Source of the DNA: Allomyces arbusculus
Lineage: Eukaryota; Blastocladiomycota; Blastocladiomycetes; Blastocladiales; Blastocladiaceae
DNA: 64,000 nt
Reading direction: 5' to 3'
Assembly: GCA_027604705.1 (NCBI GenBank)
Contig: JADHYV010000030.1
Location: 62,001-126,000, forward strand
Below the pieces are notes generated by a model that was not told the DNA's origin, did no database searches, and saw only the letters and a program-made list of their open reading frames with translations. Shown here one piece after another: positions 11,901 through 23,592 of this stretch; position 1 is the stretch's first letter, and each line of letters starts with the position of its first letter. The translations under genes were made by a program, and so were the position numbers.

Positions 11901-14900
11901 GATTTTGTCAAGGCGCGGTTGCGCGTGTTCTACGAGGAGGAGCTCGACGTGCCGCTCGTGCTGTTCAACCACGTGCTCGACCACGTGCTGCGCATCGACC
12001 GTGTGTTCCGCCAGATGCAGGGTCATCTCCTGCTGATTGGTGTGTCCGGGTCGGGCAAGACGACGCTGTCGCGGTTCGTGGCCTGGATGAACGGGTTTTC
12101 GGTCTTCCAGATCAAGGCGCACAACAAGTACACGGGCGAGGACTTTGACGAAGACCTGCGTCAAGTGCTGCGCCGGTCCGGGTGCAAGGGCGAACGCATT
12201 TGCTTCATCATGGATGAGAGCAACGTGCTCGACTCGGGTTTCCTTGAGCGCATGAACACGCTACTGGCCAATGCCGAGGTGCCCGGTCTGTTCGAGGGCG
12301 ACGAGTACGCGGCGCTCATGAATCAGTGCAAGGAGGCGGCCGCCAAGGACGGCTTCCTGCTCGACTCGTCCGAGGAGCTCTACAAGTGGTTCACGCGCCA
12401 GGTCATGAAGAACCTGCACGTTGTGTTCACCATGAACCCGCCTGAGAACGGGCTCGCGTCGCGCGCCGCCACGTCGCCGGCGCTCTTCAACCGCTGTGTG
12501 CTCGACTGGTTCGGCGACTGGAACGACGAGGCATTCTACCAGGTCGGCAAGGAGTTTACCGACGTGCTCGACCTCGACATCACAAATTACCGTGCGCCCG
12601 ACACGATGCCGGTTGCGGTGCGCGACTTGCCGCTGCCGCCGACCTACCGTGACGCGGTGCTCAATGCGTTTGTCCACGTCCACCAGTCGGTGCACGCCAT
12701 CAACAACCGCTTGGCCAAACGGCAGGGCAAGTACAACTACTGCACGCCGCGCCACTACCTCGACTTCATTCGCCACTACGTGCGACTGTTCAACGAGAAG
12801 CGCGAGGAGCTCGAAGAGCAGCAGCGGCATCTGAACGTGGGTCTCGACAAGCTCAACGACACAGTCAAGCAAGTCGAGGATCTGCGCGCGTCGCTCGCCG
12901 TCAAGAAGCACGAGCTCGAGCTTAAGACCAAGCAGGCCAACGACAAGCTCGTGAAGATGGTGGCTGAACAACAGGAGGCCGAGCGCAAAAAGGTCGAGTC
13001 GCAAAAGATGTCACGCGACCTCGAGATCCAGAACAAGAAGATCGAGGAGCGACGCAAGATTGTCATGGCCGACCTGGCCCGCGCCGAACCCGCTGTGGCC
13101 GAGGCGCAGCGCAGTGTCTCGGGCATCAAGAAGCAGCAGCTCACGGAAGTGCGCAGTATGGGCAACCCGCCCGAGGCCGTCAAGCTGGCCATGGAGTCGG
13201 TCTGCTCGCTGCTGGGCCACCAGATTGACTCGTGGAAGAACGTGCAGGCCATCATTCGCAAGGACGACTTTATCGCGTCGATTGTCAACTACGACACGGA
13301 CCGCATGACCAATGCGCTACGCGAAAGGATGAAGCGCGACTACTTGTCGAACGCGGCCTACAAGTTTGAGACGGTCAACCGCGCGTCGCGCGCCTGTGGT
13401 CCGCTCGTCCAGTGGGTCATTGCCCAGGTCTCGTACTCGGAGATTCTCGAGCGCGTGGGCCCGCTGCGCAACGAGGTGCAGGAACTCGAGCAGTCGGCCG
13501 AAGTCACCAAGCAGGAGGCCGCTGCCACAGAGCAGCTGTTGCGCGAGCTCGAGGCGTCGATTGCGCGGTACAAGGAAGAGTACGCCGAGCTCATCTCGGA
13601 GACGCAGAGCCTCAAGGGCGAGATGGAGCGCGTCAAATTCAAGGTCGACCGGTCCGTATCGCTGATTGCGTCGCTGTCAAGCGAAAAGACGCGTTGGGAG
13701 AGCACGTCGCAGACATTTGAGGTGCAAATGAGCACCTTGGTCGGCGACGTGCTGCTGAGTGCCGCCTACCTCGCGTACGGTGGGTACTTTGACCAGCAGT
13801 ACCGCAGCAACCTGTGGAACATTTGGCGCCAGCACCTCGAGCTCTCGGCGATTCTGTTCAAGCCGGACCTCGCGCTCATCGAGAACTTGTGCACGGCCGA
13901 CCAGCGACTGCAGTGGCACGCCAACGCGCTGCCGACCGACGATCTGTGCATTGAAAACGCCATCATGATCCAGCGCCACAACCGGTACCCGCTCATCATC
14001 GACCCGTCGGGCCAGGCCACGGCTTTCATCTCCAACGAGTTCAAGGACCGAAAGATCACGGTCACGTCGTTCCTCGACGACTCATTCCTCAAGAACCTCG
14101 AGAGTGCGCTGCGTTTCGGCAACCCGATTTTGATCCAGGACGTCGAGTACCTCGACCCGATTCTCAACCCGGTCCTCAACCGCGAATTGCGCCGCACCGG
14201 TGGGCGTGTCCTCATTCGCCTCGGCAACCAGGATATTGATTTCTCGCCATCGTTCACGCTCTTCTTGGCCACGCGCGACCCGAGTGTCAACTTCCCGCCC
14301 GACATTTGCTCACGTGTTACATTTGTCAACTTCACGGTCACCAAGGGCTCGCTGCAAGCGCAGTGTCTCAACAAGGTGCTCTCGCAGGAGCGCGCCGACG
14401 TGGAGAAGAAGCGCACGGATCTGCTCAAGCTGCAGGGCGAGTTCAATTTCCGGCTGCGCCAGCTCGAAAAGAGTCTGCTGCAGGCGCTCAACGAGTCCAA
14501 GGGCAACATTCTCGACGACGACAACGTCATTGCCACGCTCGAGGTGCTGAAGAAGGAGGCCGCCGAGGTGCAGCAAAAGGTGCTCGAGACGGACGAGGTC
14601 ATGAAGGAGATCGACTCGGTCACGGGCATGTACACGCCGTTTGCCAACGCGTGCTCCAACATCTTCTTTGCCATGGAGCAGCTGTCGCACGTGCACCACT
14701 TCTACCAGTTCTCGCTCGACTTTTTCAACGACGTCTTCCACCACGTGCTCGGCAGCCCGGAAATGAACGCACTCAAGGACTACCAGCAGCGGCTCGATGT
14801 GCTCATCCTGCAACTCTTCAAGGAGTCGTTCCGCCGCGTGAGCCGCGCGCTCGTGCACTCTGACCACCTCATGTTTGCGACGATTCTGGCGCAGATCTTC

Positions 14901-17072
14901 CTGAGTCTCGAGGCGCGCCACTTGGTCACCTCGGCCGAGTTTGAGTTCTTGGTCACGGGCGTCGCCATGCCGCTCAAGAGCAGCGACGTTTACTCGCCCG
15001 ATGTGCAGACGCGCATGGCCCAGGTCGCCAAGCTTGACGACTTCCGCACGACGCTGCCCAACCACATGGCGCAGCACACGGACGAGTGGACTGCGTTCCT
15101 CAACTACGAGTCGCACGATATCCCAGAGTGCTGGTCGGCGTCGCCCAGTCCGATCGTCAACCACATCAATCGCACCGTCGTGGCCAAGGCCTTCCGTCCG
15201 GATTTGATCCGCACGACCATTGAGGAATTCATTCACGCGGCGTTCAACCGCCAGTTCCCGCTGCACCACGAAGTCAAGCTGCGTGAGATTGTCGAAAACG
15301 AAGTGAACGCACTGTCGCCCGTCGCGTTTTGCGCGCAGCCCGGGTACGATGCGAGTAACAAGGTCGACAATTTGGCGCAAGACGCGGGCATGTCGCTCCA
15401 GTCGGTGGCCATGGGTAGTTCGGAAGGTTACGGACTCGCCGACAAGGCGATTCAGAATGCCGTGCAGCGGGGTGGGTGGGTGTTGCTCAAGAACGTACAC
15501 CTCGCGCCGCAGTGGCTCAGCCAACTCGAGAAGCGTTTGCACTCGTTGCGGCCGCACCCGTCGTTCCGTCTGTTCCTGACAACCGAGACCAACCCGTGCG
15601 TGCCCGTCAACCTGCTGCGGCAGTCGCGCATCTTCATGTTCGAGTCGCCGCCGGGCGTGCGCGCCAACCTGCTCGACTCGCTCAACTCGATCAAGTCGAT
15701 GCCGACGCTCATCAAGGGCCCGTCGGAGAAGGCGCGTCTCTACTTCCTGGTCAGCTGGCTGCACGCCGTCTTGCAGGAGCGTCTGCGGTACGTGCCGCTT
15801 GGGTGGAGTAAGACGTACGAGTTCAACGACGCCGACATGGAATGCGCGCTCTTCACGCTCGACGAGTGGTGCGACAAGGCCGCGGGCGGGCGCAGCAACC
15901 TCTCGCCCGACAAGATCCCGTGGGCCGCGATTCAGACGCTCGTCAAGGAGTCGGTGTATGGCGGCAAGATTGACGTCGAGTTTGATCAGTACCTGCTCAA
16001 TTCGTTTGTCGACCAGCTCCTGGTCCCGCAAGCCTACGAGATTGATTTCGAGATTGTCGAGGGCCAGCTCATGTCGCCCGAGGGCACGCGCATCGAGCAC
16101 TTTATCGAGTGGGCACAGAAGCTGCCGGAACGCGAGCCGCCGCGGTGGCTCGGTCTCCCGCCCAACGCCGAAAAGGTCATTCTCGCGCACCACGGCACCA
16201 AATTGTTGTCGCAGATTCAAAAGATGCGCAGTCTTGAGGACGATTCCGAGGACGAGACCGAGAGCTCGGCGACTGCGCTTAAGGAGTCGGCGCTCAGCTC
16301 GACGCCCGCGTGGATGAAGGCGCTCGAGGCGTCGGTCGAGACGTGGGTCAAGTTGCTTCCTGCGCAGCTCGTCGAGTTTGCGCACCCGAACGTGAACGAC
16401 CCCATGGCGCGTTTCTTCATGCGCGAGCACTCAATGGCGCGCAAGCTCTTGGCCAAGCTCAAGGTGGACCTGCAGCAGCTCAAGCAAGTGTGCGAGGGCA
16501 CGATGAAGCAGACCAACCACTTGCGGTCGCTCATGAGCGCGCTCACCAAGGGCGTGATCCCCAAGGAGTGGCTCATGTACAAGGTGCCGCGCGCGTTCCA
16601 GGTCAACCAGTGGTTCGAGGACTTTACCAAGCGTCTTGCGCAGCTCAACCAACTCGCGGCGCTGTCGAGCTACGACGGCGTGCCGATTTGGCTCGGCGGT
16701 CTGTTCATGCCCGAGGCGTTCATCACGGCGACGCGGCAGGCGTTTGCGCAGCGCAACGGGTGGTCGCTCGAGGAACTGCACCTCGACCTCGACCTCACGG
16801 GCACTGCGACCAACGGGTTCCAGCTCACGGGCCTGCGTCTCGACTCGGCCGAGTGGTACGACGGCGCGATTCGCCTGTCCAAGGCCATGAACAACACGCT
16901 TGGGCCAATTGTCCTGCGGTGGATGCGTGACGTGCCGCGTCCGAGCCCGGCCGTGACGCTGCCCGTCTACCTCAACGAGGACCGTCTCTCGCTGCTCTTC
17001 TCGATTGTGTTGCCCACGACCGAGTCGCCGCGCATGCTGCTGCAGACGGGTGGCGCGCTGTTGACGATGTAG
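3000..17072 (+). CDS. DYN1: cytoplasmic dynein 1 heavy chain
   Basis: This is the motor subunit for minus-end transport on microtubules. Exons are 3000-3228, 3350-4138 and 4213-17072, joined by two GTACGT...AG introns; the product has 4625 residues, close to the family's usual 4600. The N-terminal tail carries blocks typical of cytoplasmic dynein 1 (LELSLLHLQQNVDIPEV; FHATVSFRADTGL). P-loops of AAA1-AAA4 are visible: GPAGTGKT near 1950, GPSGTGKT near 2247, GPPGSGKT near 2608 and GVSGSGKT near 2949. Two coiled-coil stretches near 3200-3300 and 3415-3510 form the stalk around the microtubule-binding domain, followed by AAA5, AAA6 and the C-terminal domain. A low-complexity Ala/Gly/Asp insert lies near residues 970-1010. 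The third exon is 12.86 kb without an intron. It looks complete. Confidence 0.97.
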
Positions 17073-18960
17073 GCAAGTGTGTTTTGTGTTCAATTTGCTG
17101 TCCTTGTCGTTGTTGATGCGGATTGATGGCTATGGATGGTCATGTTTCATTTTGGATGGTGGGGAGCCTGCGCTGGAAATGAATTTCGTTTTGGCCATTC
17201 TTCCTCCCCGCCTTGCTCCCTTCGCCCCCTCACGCGAGTCCAGTTCGCGCGCACGACGTGCAACGGAGGCAAGTGAATCGACCGGGCGAAAAGTGGCAGA
17301 ACAAACGGCTCGACGGATTTATATACAGCACAATCAATGGTGGCCCCGTCTGTGCGCATAAAGCGCACATCTTCAATAAAATACACCCAAGTCCGACACA
17401 ACTCTCCCGCTGCCGCGCGCGACATTGGGAGCCAGCAGGCACACGATTCAATCGTGGAAATACGGCCCGCGGAGCATCAGCGCCCATTCACGCCACCGCT
17501 TCTCCATGCTCTTCTCTCGTTTGGCTCGGTTCTCCGCTCGCTAGATAACGTTCGAGTCAGGGGCAAGTCGTCTTCAAAACGGCGCAGCCGCATTCCATAC
17601 CTCGGAATGAGTATTGCTTGCCCAAATGGTCACAGCTCCAAATGCGACTATGCCCTCGAACAGTGCTGGCAGGGTCCGGCGAGGTCAGACCGTGCCAACA
17701 ATGAGCTCACGTCATCAGAAAAAAAAAAACAGCCGGCCAATCGACGTACTCATCAGGTGCGTGGCCGAGTCGGAACCGGCCGAGAAATTGCTCGTCCCGT
17801 AGCGGCGCGCGAGCGTCGCACGGTGGATGGCGCTGGAACAGACAAGGCGAGCGCGGTTGGGCGCGCCATTGAACAGGGCCGTGCGAGCGAGTTGGAGCAT
17901 GGTCGTAGCGCCGGTACTGCTGTGATGCGTGCGCGGTCGGGTGCACGTCGGTGCAATTGTCGGGGAGAGAGAGGGAGGGGAGCGTCGCTCAGTTCGGTTG
18001 CTCGTGGAAGGGGAACGGCTGCCCTGAAATCATGGGATTTGGGGGTTGCCGCCGAGATCGCGCACGTAAGGCTTCGGGGGTGCGGTACATTGCGGATAAA
18101 AATGCGAGGAGAGCGTGCAGGGTCAGAGGATCGAGGCGCGCCGAGGCGCGCGCGTGCGCAGGTCTCGGGTGATGACACCTGGGGTCTGACGCGCGCTCCA
18201 TTCAGCCCAGCAAGGCCAACACTCAACACGGACCGCAGTGGGAAATTCGACCTTGATGCGGCAAATAGTGCAAACTGGCACCGTAGGTCCGTTGTAACAG
18301 GTTTTGGCCGGACACGCTGGCGGGACGACGAAGGACGCTGAATGCTGGATGCTGGCGCTGCTGAGCTCTGAAGGCTGATTTCGCGATGATACACCAGCCA
18401 CGCCACGTCAGACTTCCATGAAGCGTTTCGGTCGAGCGGGAGCTGATGTTGCGTTGCATTTGGCTTGATACTTCTTCCTCACGGTCAAGTCGACGTGCGG
18501 TCAAGTGAGGGGTACATCCGTCGCATCTCGGTTTTGCGCGCGCGCGAGCACGCTTTGCTCGCATTGTGACGGGCGACAAAGAATAAAGCAGGAAACAATC
18601 GGTCGATTGAGCAGCGGAACAGAATCAAGAACCGACGATTTACCAAGTGACAGGTGGATGCACTCGTGCTGGATGAGGTGCTGCTGGGAGAAAGAGGAGA
18701 GAGGAAGCGCGTTGCGTAAATGAGCGCTCCATCCAGCTCCGGGATGGCGACGTTTTGGCGGACATCACAAATCCCATCAAACTATTCGCCAGGGCATCGG
18801 TTTGGTGCGTCTTTGAACGTCCTGCGTGTCCACACGATGCATTCGGACGCTCACGATGGGACCTCATCTACGAACTGGGCGTCAGCTTCACTTCATCGTC
18901 CACCGGCTACGTCGTTTGTACATTCAACGGACCTCGACCAATCGCTCGCACCAATCGCCC
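17073..18960. other. gene-poor intergenic region
   Basis: About 1.9 kb after dynein. A TATA-like patch (tttatatacag) lies near 17318 and an A run near 17718-17727. Long ORFs on both strands (for example plus strand 17337-18341) have Arg/Ser/Ala-rich translations with no domain pattern, and I judge them to be chance. No tRNA-like fold was seen. Confidence 0.4.
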
Positions 18961-19323
18961 ATGCCATTACTCGCGCACCCGCTCGACGACGCCGCGCGGC
19001 GCGCGGCTACCCACGTCTGCGCGATCTGCGTCCTGGTCCGTGTCCTTGTCGCCCTACGGGACTGGAAAATCGCTGCCGGCGTACACAACACGCGCGTGTT
19101 CGCTGCCGAGTATGCGGCCGTGCCGCTCGCGGCTGGCACAGACGCGGTTGATGACGATTTGCGCGCAATGGATCCGATGGCGCGCGATTTGTGGCGGCAA
19201 TGCTGGCGCGGCGCGAATTCGGGCGACGGCGTTTGGCGCGCAGGCGACTTGTATACGATTGCCTTGTGCCGCATTCAGACCACTTTTGGGCGGAAGGGGT
19301 CCGTCAGCAGCAGCGGTGGTTGA
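18961..19323 (+). CDS. orphan ORF of unknown function
   Basis: I do not recognise this 120-residue reading. From the ATG at 18961 it begins MPLLAHPLDDAARRA and has a coherent composition with G/C-ending codons like the real genes here. It includes a short hydrophobic stretch (CAICVLVRVLVAL) and an acidic to Trp-rich part (DDDLRAMDPMARDLWRQCW). The same frame is open upstream to about 18826, but codon use there is poorer. It could be a small gene, one exon of a larger one or a relic. It lies 170 bp before the GTPase fragment, but nothing shows that they belong together. Confidence 0.3.
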   Translation: MPLLAHPLDDAARRAATHVCAICVLVRVLVALRDWKIAAGVHNTRVFAAEYAAVPLAAGTDAVDDDLRAMDPMARDLWRQCWRGANSGDGVWRAGDLYTIALCRIQTTFGRKGSVSSSGG

Positions 19324-19492
19324 TCTGTGACACTTCTGGCAATGAACGGTGTGCTCTGTACCACTGATCGGCGGCAATTCCTGGGATGAGCGGTACTCTG
19401 GCTACGCTATCCACCACTTGCCGCTGGCCAACAATTCATCGGGGGATCAGCGGCAGTGTGGGTGGTCACTGGCATGAACACCACACATTTTT

Positions 19493-19650
19493 GGGTCCGT
19501 CAATGCCGGCAAGACATCGTACCTCAGCTTTCTCACACGCAGACGTGTAGCCACCGTGTTTGACATCCCTGGCACGACGCGGGACGTTGTGCTCGACCGG
19601 TTCCCCCGTGCACGTCGCCAAAGGAGCCCTCTGAGACAGTCATGTCAAGC
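19493..19650 (+). pseudogene. relic of MnmE/MSS1-type tRNA-modification GTPase
   Basis: Reading from 19493 gives GSVNAGKTSYLSFLTRRR followed by VATVFDIPGTTRDVVLDRFP. This has the Walker A (GxxNAGK[ST]S) and G2 loop (PGTTRDV) spacing of the MnmE/Mss1/GTPBP3 G domain. Those enzymes modify wobble uridines of mitochondrial tRNAs. After a frame change, VHVAKGAL-stop-DS resembles the 'V.V.DTAGLRDS' block, with TGA where CGA would be expected. No N-terminal domain, later G motifs or C-terminal CxGK end could be found nearby. About 50 codons survive, so I read it as a decayed fragment of a host gene. Other Era-like GTPases share parts of this pattern; PGTTRDV favours MnmE. Confidence 0.6.
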
Positions 19651-19918
19651 AGCGCCCCAGCTCCTAGGTCTCGGCAAGTGGAGTCCTCCACAACATTCTG
19701 ATCATGAGCGACCATCTATCCGTTGATGCGCCGGTCACCGAAAACCGGGTGCACCGGGTCTTCATTCCCATTCCTCATCTGAACATATATCACCGCTCGA
19801 CCAACCAGCGCACGTACGACAGCAAGAACGCCATGCGATTCCTCCCCCTCCTCCTCCCTTGCCAATCAAAACTGCCATGATATGCCAAAACCGCGACTGC
19901 GATGCACGCCGCCCATAC

Positions 19919-19950
19919 TTCCATCCCATCCCATCCCATCCCATCCATCC
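19919..19950. repeat. TCCCA short tandem repeat
   Basis: About five tandem copies of a TCCCA unit lie just downstream of the kinase stop codon. Confidence 0.75.
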
Positions 19951-19973
19951 CTGAGTCTTTCCGTTCCTCTCCA

Positions 19974-22576
19974 TCAATCAATACTAATCTCACTCACATT
20001 GCGCGGCCACGCCGACACCCCTAGCGGCGCCAGCGGCGCCTTCATATCTCGCCCCACCACCACCGCACCAGACGACGCCGTCACCTGCTCGGGCGACGCC
20101 TGGTGCGAATCCACCCTCGCGGGCGCCGGTGCGGATGCGGACTCGCCCCCTGGCGACGTTTCGGACTCGAGCACCGCCTGCAACAGCGACATGGGCGACA
20201 GCGGTCCAGGCCCGGGGGATCCCGCGGGGGACACCCCCGTGGTGGCGTGGAACGCAGCCAAGTCGTCACGCGCCGGGTGCAGCGAGACCGTGGACGCCGC
20301 GGCGAGCGGGAGCGCGCCAGTGCCCGGCGCCGGTGCCGCCCCACCGGCCGCCGTTAACGACGAGTTTGGCACTTCGGCGACGGGCGACGCCGGGAACGGC
20401 ACCACGCCCGCCACGTCCGCGGCAGCGAGCGTCGACGACGACGCGGCCGCCGCGCCGACCGCCGCGAGCGACGCGCGCGACGCGTTGTTCGGCGCGGCCA
20501 CCGCCGCCGCCGAACTGGTGGACTCGGACGGCGGCGACGGCGGGTCGCCGCGCTTGCACCGGTCGACGTACTCGTCGCCGAAAATCACGCGGTCCAAGTC
20601 GCGTCGGGTCGGCGGGGCGCCGGGTTTATCGGCCGCGTGCGCCTTGCGTAAGAGACGGTTCAGCGTGAGTTCCAGCTCGGCGGCGTCCCCACTCGTGCCC
20701 CCGCCGGCGGCTGCCGCGGCCGCGGCAGCGGCAGCGGCAGCGGCGGAACTGACGGTGCGCGAGTGCAGGCTGCCGTGGTTGGTGCCGGGTGACAGGTGGG
20801 GTGGAGCGTTGCGGAGGAGACTGCCGGTCGGTGTCGGGTTGGCGGCAACGACGGCCGCGACCAGGTGTGCGACCGAGTGCAGCGACATGGTGTTGATCGC
20901 GGTGAAATCCGGCGGCGGTGGGGTCAGCGTCATTCGCGGCGCGTCGCCGGCGCTACCCGTCGCTTTGCTCGCGTCCGACGCGGCCGAGGACGAAGGCGCA
21001 CCGCGGCGGCGGAAGAGGTTCCCGACTGAGCCCCTCGGGAACCGCCACGAATCACCACCCCCTGCGCGGCCGGAGGGTACGGCCGTCGCCGCATGCGCGA
21101 GCTGTCCCCTGGTCGCGGGCACCGACGTGGCCGCGTGCGCCAGCGCGCCGGGTCCAACGCCGCGATCGCGTAAGGGGGTGACGCCAACAGTATTGTGCAC
21201 GAGGTCGTCATCGGCCGCGGTCGCCTGTTGCCAGGCGCGCAGCCACTGGCCGACGTCGGTGCCGACGCGCTGTGCGCGGATCGTGAGCATGTTGGACCGC
21301 ACGTGTTCCGAGAGAATGTTGGCGGCCGCCGTGTGCGCGTCGGCATCGTCGGGTTTCGGTTGCAGCCACGGGTGCGCGAGGGCTTCAGTAGCGGACGGGC
21401 GCGCGTGGGGGTCGAGCGTCAGGAGTTTGCGGACAAAGTCCTTGGCTAGAATTCAGTCGGGGGTGCGTGGGTCAGTGCACGTCCGGGTCGTCGCGGCTCG
21501 AAGAGCCCCTCGTGCTCGCACGTAAAGCGGGTGGAGAGAATGGGGCCGGGAGCGCGCACCTTCGGCCGATATATACTTCCAATATCGCTCGTTGAAGTCG
21601 ATGTTGCCCGTCATCATGCGGTCCATGAGCCCCTTTGGGTCGTCGATCGGCCCGAAGGGCGAGTACCCGCAGAGCATCGTGAACGTGACGACGCCCACTG
21701 ACCACAGGTCAGCTTTCGTATTGTGCCCTTGGTTGAGCAAAATCTCGGGCGCACAGTAGCCGGGGGACCCGCACACGGTCATGAGCACGTCGTCTTCGTT
21801 GGCGGTGCGCGAGACTCTGCAATGGGTGGCGACGAGCGGGTGTCAGCACAAGGAGCGAGTCGGATGGACGCTGAAAACCGGACAAACGGTACCCAAAGTC
21901 GGCAATCATAATGTCGGTCAAGTCGTTGGCAGTGCGGAAGAGCAAATTCTACGTGCGCGAGCGGGCGAAATTTGTTGCACCAAACGCGATGGTGACACTT
22001 GTCTCGTCAACGCCGCGTATCCACGGTCCCTCACCCACATCGAACAGAGCAGCACGCACCTCGGGCTTGATGTCGCGATGAACGACGTGACACTTGTGAA
22101 TCTCGGCGACGCCCAGAATCAAATTGCGCACGAGCGCGGCCGCATCATGCTCTGTGAACCGTCCGCGCTCGACAATCTGGTCAAACAGTTCCCCGCCGAG
22201 CGCCATTTCGCAGACGAGGTAGTATTTGGACCGCGACTCGAAATGGTCGACGAGGTTGACGACGTTGCGGTGGCGCACGCGCTGCAGTGAGACGAGTTCG
22301 CGGTCGAGGAACGGTGAGTCGTCGGGCAGCAGGTCCTTGGAGATGATCTTGACGGCGTAGCGGATGCCCGTGGCCTATTTGACATTGCGAAGCGAATGAG
22401 CGTGCGGGGCAAGGCGCGCGGACCAGGTGGCGAAGGTGGAGACAGACCTTGTCGACGGCCTCGCGCACGACGCCGTAGGTGCCGCGGCCAATGACGCGGC
22501 CCATCTTGTAGGCGCGCTTGCGGCGGTAGGAGGCCGGCTGCAGGCAGTCGAAGAGACGGCCGAGGTGGATGGCCAT
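19974..22576 (-). CDS. CaMK-family serine/threonine protein kinase
   Basis: Five exons (22576-22448, 22374-22060, 21948-21893, 21816-21560, 21445-19974) give 742 residues. The kinase domain spans about 27-280: glycine loop GRGTYG, AVKII lysine, HRDIKPEN split by intron 2 (HRD near 142), DFG at 165-167, and GSPGYCAPE ending at 191. [19 protein letters not shown] and AHPWL are typical of CaMK1-like kinases. Residues 281-742 form a long Ala/Ser/Thr/Pro-rich tail with a poly-Ala run and little order. Intron 3 is placed so as to keep DFG; the alternative donor two bases away breaks the frame. Upstream activation by calcium/calmodulin is likely from the family, but I cannot point to a clear calmodulin-binding helix. 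It is divergent from the phospholipase D gene. Confidence 0.88.
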
Positions 22577-23592
22577 GATTGGCGGGCGTGCCGCGTTGGC
22601 GGCGGCGGCGACGGCCAGTGGCGAGACAAGAGAGGGCAGACGCTTGTCTGGGTGCCAGTCGGGGGCGGGACGGGGACCGGCGTGGTGGATGTTCGCGGGC
22701 GGGCAGGCAGGCAGCGCTGCGCAAGCCAGCAAGCGCGGCACGGCGCGTGTTGGTGTCCTTGGTTTGCGGGTGAGGGGCGCGCGCAGCGCGTTGAATCCAC
22801 TTGCAGCTCGGGGAAGCAACAGCGGCAGCGGCCCTGGCACGCTCTCACTTGAGCACGCAGGCCCACGTCGGCGTTGGCGGCGGGTGGACAGTGCTGGAAG
22901 TGCGCGTCGCGAGCGGCGGCAGCGCGTCGGTCGGTGCTCGCCGTGCGAGGCAAGTCGGGACGGAGCGGGGCTGCCGGTCGGCAACGGGCTCCGGGCAGCA
23001 AACGTGGTCGAGCAAGTCGGGGTGCGGCAGCGGCGGGCACTTGGGCATTTCACGGCGGCGGCGGCGCGCGCACGGGTCCCACGAGCGCGGGCAGGACACG
23101 GCCGGTGCACAAAGTCGCGCGGCGGTGGCCGGGTCGGCACGAAAAGGTTATTTCGCGACTCGGGCGCGATGGGATGGCCAAGTCGGCGCGCCGGGCACTT
23201 GACCTGGAAGCTTGCGCGGTGGGGCCGACTCGGGAAAGGGGACACAAACACTCCGGTATCAGCGCGCGGGCATGTCGGTATTGTTCTGCGCTGCGGCGCA
23301 AAATACGTGCATTTGCGCGCATTTGCGCGCTGATCACAGCGGGCCCTCGGATCGATCGCTGCCTGCGCGGGCCACGTGCCATGCATGCGCCCGGGCGGAG
23401 CTGGGGGGCGAAGCATGCGACGCCTGCGCATGCAACGCGGCGCACGCGCCAAGCTGCTTCCACTTCCACGTCCGCGTCCGCGCGCCAGACCAACCTCTTG
23501 GCCACGCCTGTTTACTGCCGACCCTGGCAGCCTCCGCTGCCCCACGATCCGCACCTGCGACGGACACCCCCGACGCCGCCCCGACCACCACC
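22577..23592. other. divergent promoter region, kinase / phospholipase D
   Basis: About 1 kb of GC-rich DNA between two start codons that face away from each other. A short direct repeat (catttgcgcg, twice) lies near 23308-23328. ORFs across it are Arg/Ala-rich and unconvincing. Confidence 0.5.

Noticed and set aside
4206-16430. Long open frames on the minus strand opposite dynein (several of 300-740 codons)
   Set aside because: They are shadows of GC-rich codon use on the plus strand; translations are Arg/Leu/Val-rich with no domain pattern, and the plus-strand protein is certain.
17337-18341. 334-codon plus-strand ORF after dynein
   Set aside because: Composition is Arg/Ser/Ala with no motifs, codon use is poor, and overlapping ORFs of similar quality exist on the other strand.
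19882-21525. 547-codon plus-strand ORF opposite the kinase tail
   Set aside because: It is antisense to a spliced kinase whose frame has clear family blocks; the ORF is Ala/Ser low complexity.
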